From contig JAKFAO010000009.1 in NCBI GenBank assembly GCA_021527695.1, forward strand, positions 1,054,001 through 1,118,000: a stretch of DNA of 64,000 nt, read 5' to 3'. Each line of letters opens with the position of its first letter. Position 1 is the first letter of the stretch. This DNA comes from Naematelia aurantialba. Lineage: Eukaryota; Basidiomycota; Tremellomycetes; Tremellales; Naemateliaceae. The position numbers and the translations under genes were made by a program. The notes beneath the pieces are model-generated. The model searched no databases and was not told the origin of the DNA. It worked only from the letters and a program-made list of their open reading frames with translations. Below, piece after piece: positions 59,332 through 64,000 of the stretch.

Positions 59332-60141
59332 TCATTTTCGTGCGGCGAACGTCACGTAAGACAGCGCAAAGACCGCCAAGAGGAGAAAGACCGAGACGAG
59401 TATTCTGCGCAGCAGAGGATCGCCGAGCGTTCGCCTTCCGTGAGCGTGCGAGTGTGGACGGGTCGCCACGGTCGGGGGCGGCAGCTCATCCTCGCCGAAA
59501 CCACGTTCCTTGAAATCCCGCCAGTCGGGCGCCTCGGCATCTGGGCCCGTCATAGTTCCGAAGCGGCGATGATTCCGGTGGTGTGTGGGCGACTGGACCT
59601 CTTCCTCTTCCTCGTCCTCGCCCGCGAGGTAGAGTCCGAGACCCGTGCTCATGCTGGAATGGTGGGAGAACGTGAAGGCGTCAAGGGGTTCCGACGCGCG
59701 GCGTGGAATGATGGTGCTGCAGCTCGAGCTCGAGCTGGGCCGGGGACTCGCACCGGACGAACATGAGCTCGCACTGGGGCTAGCGCTGCGTTGGCCGGAA
59801 CCAGCGGTCGACGACGAGCGCAGGAGCTCGAGCCACACATCGCCATCCGAGCGACGGCGGGGCGGTACCGGCTCCGTCACGATCGACGACAGCATCTCGC
59901 TGGGCTCAAAGTTGTGGTTTCTTAGTTCCGAGACTCGGGGGACTCGGAGAGGCGAGGGTGAGCCCATCTTCTCTGATGGCGTGTGGCCCGGGGTCAGCGC
60001 TTGCGAAAGCGTCGGTGTCGTGCTGGAGAACGGCGAGAGTGCGGGCGGACCGCCCGAACGAGGTGGCGGAGATCGGGAAGAGCGGCTGCGAGGTGGAGAG
60101 CGGCTGCTCGAGCCAGCAGGGGACATTCGCCAGTTTGACAT
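59332..60141 (-). CDS. Tail-anchored hypothetical protein
   Basis: Not recognised. Start chosen at ATG 60141 (MSNWRMSPAGSSSRSPPRSR); an upstream in-frame ATG at 60306 gives 55 more low-complexity residues. The chain is Ser/Pro/Arg-rich and disordered, with a more ordered patch (SDGDVWLELLRSS), an acidic run (GEDEEEEEVQSP), DAEAPDWRDFKERGFGEDEL, and a final membrane segment ILVSVFLLLAVFALSYVTF followed by AARK. The topology is that of a tail-anchored cytosol-facing protein of ER or another membrane. Single exon, about 269 residues. Confidence 0.65.
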   Translation of the reverse strand: MSNWRMSPAGSSSRSPPRSRSSRSPPPRSGGPPALSPFSSTTPTLSQALTPGHTPSEKMGSPSPLRVPRVSELRNHNFEPSEMLSSIVTEPVPPRRRSDGDVWLELLRSSSTAGSGQRSASPSASSCSSGASPRPSSSSSCSTIIPRRASEPLDAFTFSHHSSMSTGLGLYLAGEDEEEEEVQSPTHHRNHRRFGTMTGPDAEAPDWRDFKERGFGEDELPPPTVATRPHSHAHGRRTLGDPLLRRILVSVFLLLAVFALSYVTFAARK

Positions 60142-61715
60142 GTTGGTTTGGACGGTTTTGGTGGCTTTGGTGTGGAATGTGTTTGGCGTGACCGGTGTTC
60201 GGTGTTCGGTGTGGATGGTGTTTGCTGTGGACGAGGGGGTGAGGTATTTATGGCTAGAAGAGTGGTTTATGAGGCTCTTCGTCGGACGCGTGTGGTCAGG
60301 TGACAACGAGGACAGACGGGGAGTCGGTGGCGGGAATTGACGGGCGGGGAACCGGGAGCTGGTCGCGGGAGTTGGTGACGGGAGTCGGTCGCTACGATGA
60401 GATGGGTGTCGGAGAGCTATATCGAGTAAAGTGTTCGCCTAGTGTCTAAAGCCTATGGGTGGTCCACTGTTGGTAGTGAAGGGACGGTTGCGTCTGCGAT
60501 GCAATGCCGATATTCAGTACTCGCCGGTCGAACAAGTGATCTAGGTTGGGTCTAGCGTGCTGTGTTCGATTCAATGGTGACGGGGTGAGACGAGTACCGA
60601 CGGGAGGCGGGATGGACGAAATGTCGATCGGATCGCAGAATGGGACACCGAAGACAATGTGCGAGCGACAGGTAGAATCAAACGACAAGCAGAGCGAGTA
60701 GATCGTTCAACTTGAGGAGATATATGGCGTGTCAAGAAATCGTCATGGGCACCAGACCAAGTACGACGACTACTTGTTTATGAGTGGGTTCTTGGGGTGT
60801 TGTGCGTCCGGCATGCTCCCCCACCTCCGTCACTGGTCGATTGTCCGTCGCCACGGCGTTCTCACACAGTGTGGCGTAGTCCTAGCAGCGGTGTCTGAGT
60901 GTCTTCGTTTGAACGTCTGAGCGTGTGAGGTGTGAACCATGCACACCGGCTCGACGAAGCTGGGCGCACAACCTTATTCCGCCTTCATTGTAGGAAAGAA
61001 GGCAGGACAAAGAGACACCGTCACTCTATCCAGAACACCCAGATCCAGATCCAAAACCAGAGCCAGCGCCGGACCAGACCCACAAAGAGCAGAAACGAGA
61101 CAGATCCCCCTCTGGCCGCCGGCGTCGCCACTTGCCGACAGGGGAAATCCGGAAAGACAGAGCGATTAAGGTTACAAGGTTTGGGTGTAATTGGGTGGCG
61201 GGAATCCTCCGAAACGACGGAAAACAGACGGAACGGGCGAAGTGACATGCAACCCAGCCAGGAACAGCAGCGAGGACCACGGGCGCGGGGAGCAAGCCAG
61301 GACCCAGCACAGGCTCGCCATGTTTAAAACAGCATACGAGGCGTAAAGCTGCAGGGGGGAACGCACAGGTGGGTGCGTGGAAAGCTCCGAGAGCTGCAGG
61401 CGCCATGTCTCACATGGGCTGGTTTTTTGCTTTCGTTGGACAGGTGCTTTGCAGGGCGCGCGCGCGGTGCGGGACCTCGCAAGGCACTACGCGCAGGATG
61501 TGGTCCAGTTGCTGGGGTAATTGTTGATTCCTTGTTTCCAATGAAGGACTAGCGTGATATTGCTGTCTTGACCGCGGCTTCCAGAACTCGTCTTCAGGGG
61601 GGAGGGGATAGTCGCCCGTGGTCCGTAGGGCACCAGGGGACGAGATTGGTTCCTCGAGTCTATCTCATCCGGGACACCATGTCTCTGGGGACTGGGCACG
61701 GCACGGCAGTGTTTA

Positions 61716-61778
61716 GTGCCCAGTGCCGAGTGTTCTGTGCCCAGTGCCGAGTGTTTTGTGCCCAGTGCCGAGTGCCTT
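61716..61778. repeat. 21-bp tandem repeat, three units
   Basis: GTGCCCAGTGCCGAGTGTT plus two variable bases, three copies. Confidence 0.85.
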
Positions 61779-62589
61779 GAGACTGCGGGGATTGCGAGAG
61801 CGCAGGAGGGAGGGCAGGGTGATGAGAAGGGTAGCAGGGACAAGGAATGGCGAGAGGATGACGCGAGGGAGGAGACGGGAGGGCAACGAGGAAGGAGGAG
61901 GGAGAGGCGGAGGCGTCCGGGAGGCGTTTGTGGCGGTGAGTGATCGGATGTTTCATTTAGCATACCGTACATTCCCCACACTGTAAACGGCCAAGTCACA
62001 TCATGCACAAGCCACACCAACTCCGATATAGCCGCCATGGAAGCCACACCTTTTGTCCATCGATGCAGCCGAGTGCCACCACACCACTCATCGAGTCACA
62101 GCCACTCATTGAGGTACAGCCACCTCCTGCCACTCTGCCATCCCGCTTGCCACTCTGCCACTGCGTTGCGATGGCAGTATGAGACGGGGTCAGTATGGGA
62201 CGGGGACAGTATGACACGGGAGGCAGTGTGTATGGTATACGGTTGTCCACACCCCTCCTGCGAGACTGGCGACAAAAAGCGTGAGCGACGGCGATGCAGC
62301 ACGGGAGTCTGATCGGCGGGGGTACTCGTACTCTCCGCCGCTTCTCCCTCCTCCGCACCCGCACCCGCTCCCGCATGTGTCCTGTCGACCGGTCTCACTT
62401 GCCAGCGTTCGATGCTGACTGTGGTCGACACTGACGCTCTTCTTCCACCGTCCATGTCCCGTCTAAGCTCACAAGTTGTGTTCTTGTCTCTCATTGAGTG
62501 CCTTCTCTCCATCCATCCTCTACCTATCTCCATTCACCGTGTCTCAGTTGATGCGTTCCTGCGCGGAGTGAAAGCTCCGTCGCTCCCGA

Positions 62590-62700
62590 AGATGGAGACA
62601 GCGAGGGGACGCTCTGACACTCTGACACTCACGCTCTGACACTCTGGCACTTTGATACTGACGGGAAGGACACCCACTGACGCTCTGACACTGACAAAGC
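62590..62700. repeat. Degenerate CTCTGACACT repeat
   Basis: About ten scattered units of the CTCTGACAC/CACTGACG type. Confidence 0.6.
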
Positions 62701-63177
62701 GGCACTGCTAATTCCATTCCAGGGGACTGACTCGCTCTGCCCCGGGACCAGGGATATGGAACAGACACGGCACGAGACGAGACGAGACACGCCCAGGAAC
62801 CTCTCCCGATCTCCGTACTCCTGGGTACTCGTAGTACGCCGAGGTACGCTACGTCCAAGACAAGGCACACGAGGTACCCAACATACGCAACGCCACGAAA
62901 GGTTACCGGTGTTGGGCGGAGCTTGGACGGCGCTTGAACGGTCCTTGGACGGCGCTTGGGCAGCGGAAGGTTACGCCCCTCGACGCCATCGGCACCGCCA
63001 CCGAGCATCCACTCGCTTGGCACTCTCTCACTCTCCACATCCTTCACGCTTCACTCTCCGCATCACGGTTCACCCTGTGCGCTCCGTACTCTCCGTATCC
63101 TCAAATATCCAGGCTGCAAGGCGGCGCCGCCCTGGCTGCCTCGGATGACTCCTGGCGGCTCGGACGACTGGCGCGGT

Positions 63178-63312
63178 ATGAGAAATTCAGTGTCCATATG
63201 AGAAATTCAGTGTCCATACGAGAAATTCACTGTCCATATGAGAAATTTAGTGTCCATAGAGATTTAGTGTCCGTATGAGAAATTCACTGTCCATATGAGA
63301 AATTCACTGTCC
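63178..63312. repeat. 20-bp tandem repeat, about seven units
   Basis: Unit ATGAGAAATTCAGTGTCCAT with C/T and A/G variants, and one shortened copy. AT-richer than its surroundings. Confidence 0.85.
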
Positions 63313-64000
63313 ATACGGGAAGCCGCCTTCTACCACCTCGGAACGTATGGCCGCTGCAACGCTCTCTGGCGGCTCGCATGACTTATGCTGCCTCGGCACT
63401 TCTCGCGGCTCGCATGGTGATACCTGCATTCAGCTCGCCAGTGCCACATTCAGCTCAGTGCCCAGGTTCCAGAGCCACCTAGGCGCCGGTACTCGGATGT
63501 TTCAGAGAGCTCATTGCGCTCAGAGCCACTGTGCGTCCTGGCGTCGGCGTGCACAGCTGCATGAGACCACAACAAACGGCCAGCCATGTTTCACTCCGGG
63601 GCATCAATCGTAACTCGTCGTTTACACACCACTCGGCCCCACCCGACCTCTGCGAGCCTCAAACCTGCCGCCGGCGCCTCAACCTCCAGTCCCCATCCTA
63701 CCAGCCGGCGCCCTCGACCGTTTTGCATTAATATACATCGCGCTTCCATTCTGCTTCTGAAACCCATCAGCATCACCACGGGCGCACGGAGACGATGGGA
63801 AGATTGTCCTGAATATTATTCGGTAAAGCGGTCACAGAGGCGCTGGTCGGCGCATATGGCGTTGACAGGCCAGGCAAGTTCATAACGACAAAGACAAGGG
63901 TGGTTATGGGCCGTGAGTTGCGGGAAAGGAAGAGAAGGGGAAGGGGAAGAGGGGGAAGAAAGACAAAGGGAAGGAAGAAAGAAATGGGAAAGAAAGAAAT

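Larger units (their letters stand above)
60142..64000. other. Gene-poor region with minisatellites
   Basis: About 3.9 kb with no frame I consider coding. It holds several tandem repeats listed separately and ends in purine-rich DNA (about 63900-64000, GGGAAGG/GAAAGAAA). Confidence 0.5.

Noticed and set aside
60932..61327. 131-codon plus frame as a gene
   Set aside because: Gln/Arg-rich low complexity, overlapped by frames of equal quality, no domain.
61487..62047. 186-codon minus frame as a gene
   Set aside because: Contains the 21-bp repeat as HSALGTK units and otherwise low-complexity Ser/Pro; no support.
63178..63312. CRISPR-like array
   Set aside because: Repeats are directly adjacent without spacers, in a eukaryotic genome; a minisatellite.

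Overview
The window is nuclear DNA of a filamentous or dimorphic basidiomycete. The evidence is many short GT-AG introns of about 50-80 nt, a tRNA-Leu(UAA) with intron and long variable arm, and fungal housekeeping genes in ordinary order. Intron density suggests Agaricomycotina; a Rhizoctonia-like (Cantharellales) host is only a guess. Most gene models below are my own splice reconstructions from reading frames, GT-AG sites and family knowledge, not from transcripts. || Left third (1-15.5 kb), all on the minus strand, is mobile DNA. From 6614 to the left window edge one frame stays open without a stop. Its downstream part (3353 to edge) ends in an APE-type endonuclease domain of LINE retrotransposons, and a complete intron-containing tRNA-Leu(UAA) gene lies inside the open frame. 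Next come two nearly identical, intact, head-to-tail non-LTR elements of about 4.4 kb. Each encodes an RT plus a C-terminal restriction-like endonuclease (CRE/R2-like architecture). Each 3' end is a (TTTTAC)n tail, and the next unit starts directly at the preceding tail. The first tail upstream of the tandem abuts a 30-nt 5' half of the same tRNA-Leu. || 16-19.5 kb holds a head-to-head pair: a CHAT-type (caspase-like) peptidase on minus and a serine alpha/beta-hydrolase on plus. It lies between the transposon block and housekeeping genes and looks like accessory, possibly conflict- or effector-related, material. || 19.7-60.1 kb is a gene-dense core region: glutathione reductase (-), AGC protein kinase (-), a HEAT-like protein possibly of the Ybp/glomulin group (+), phospholipase D (-), CDC45 (+), a seven-knuckle CNBP/Gis2 protein (-), uracil phosphoribosyltransferase (-), an MFS DHA2 transporter (+), a DUF89/ARMT1-type phosphatase (-), a short Pro/Ser-rich hypothetical (+), a REEP/HVA22/Yop1-type membrane protein (+), a CDT1-like licensing factor (-), CGR1 (+), and a tail-anchored hypothetical (-). 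Two replication-origin factors, CDC45 and CDT1, lie about 20 kb apart. Several unusually long introns carry simple tandem repeats. || 60.1-64 kb has no gene I can support; it holds several minisatellite-like arrays and ends in purine-rich DNA.
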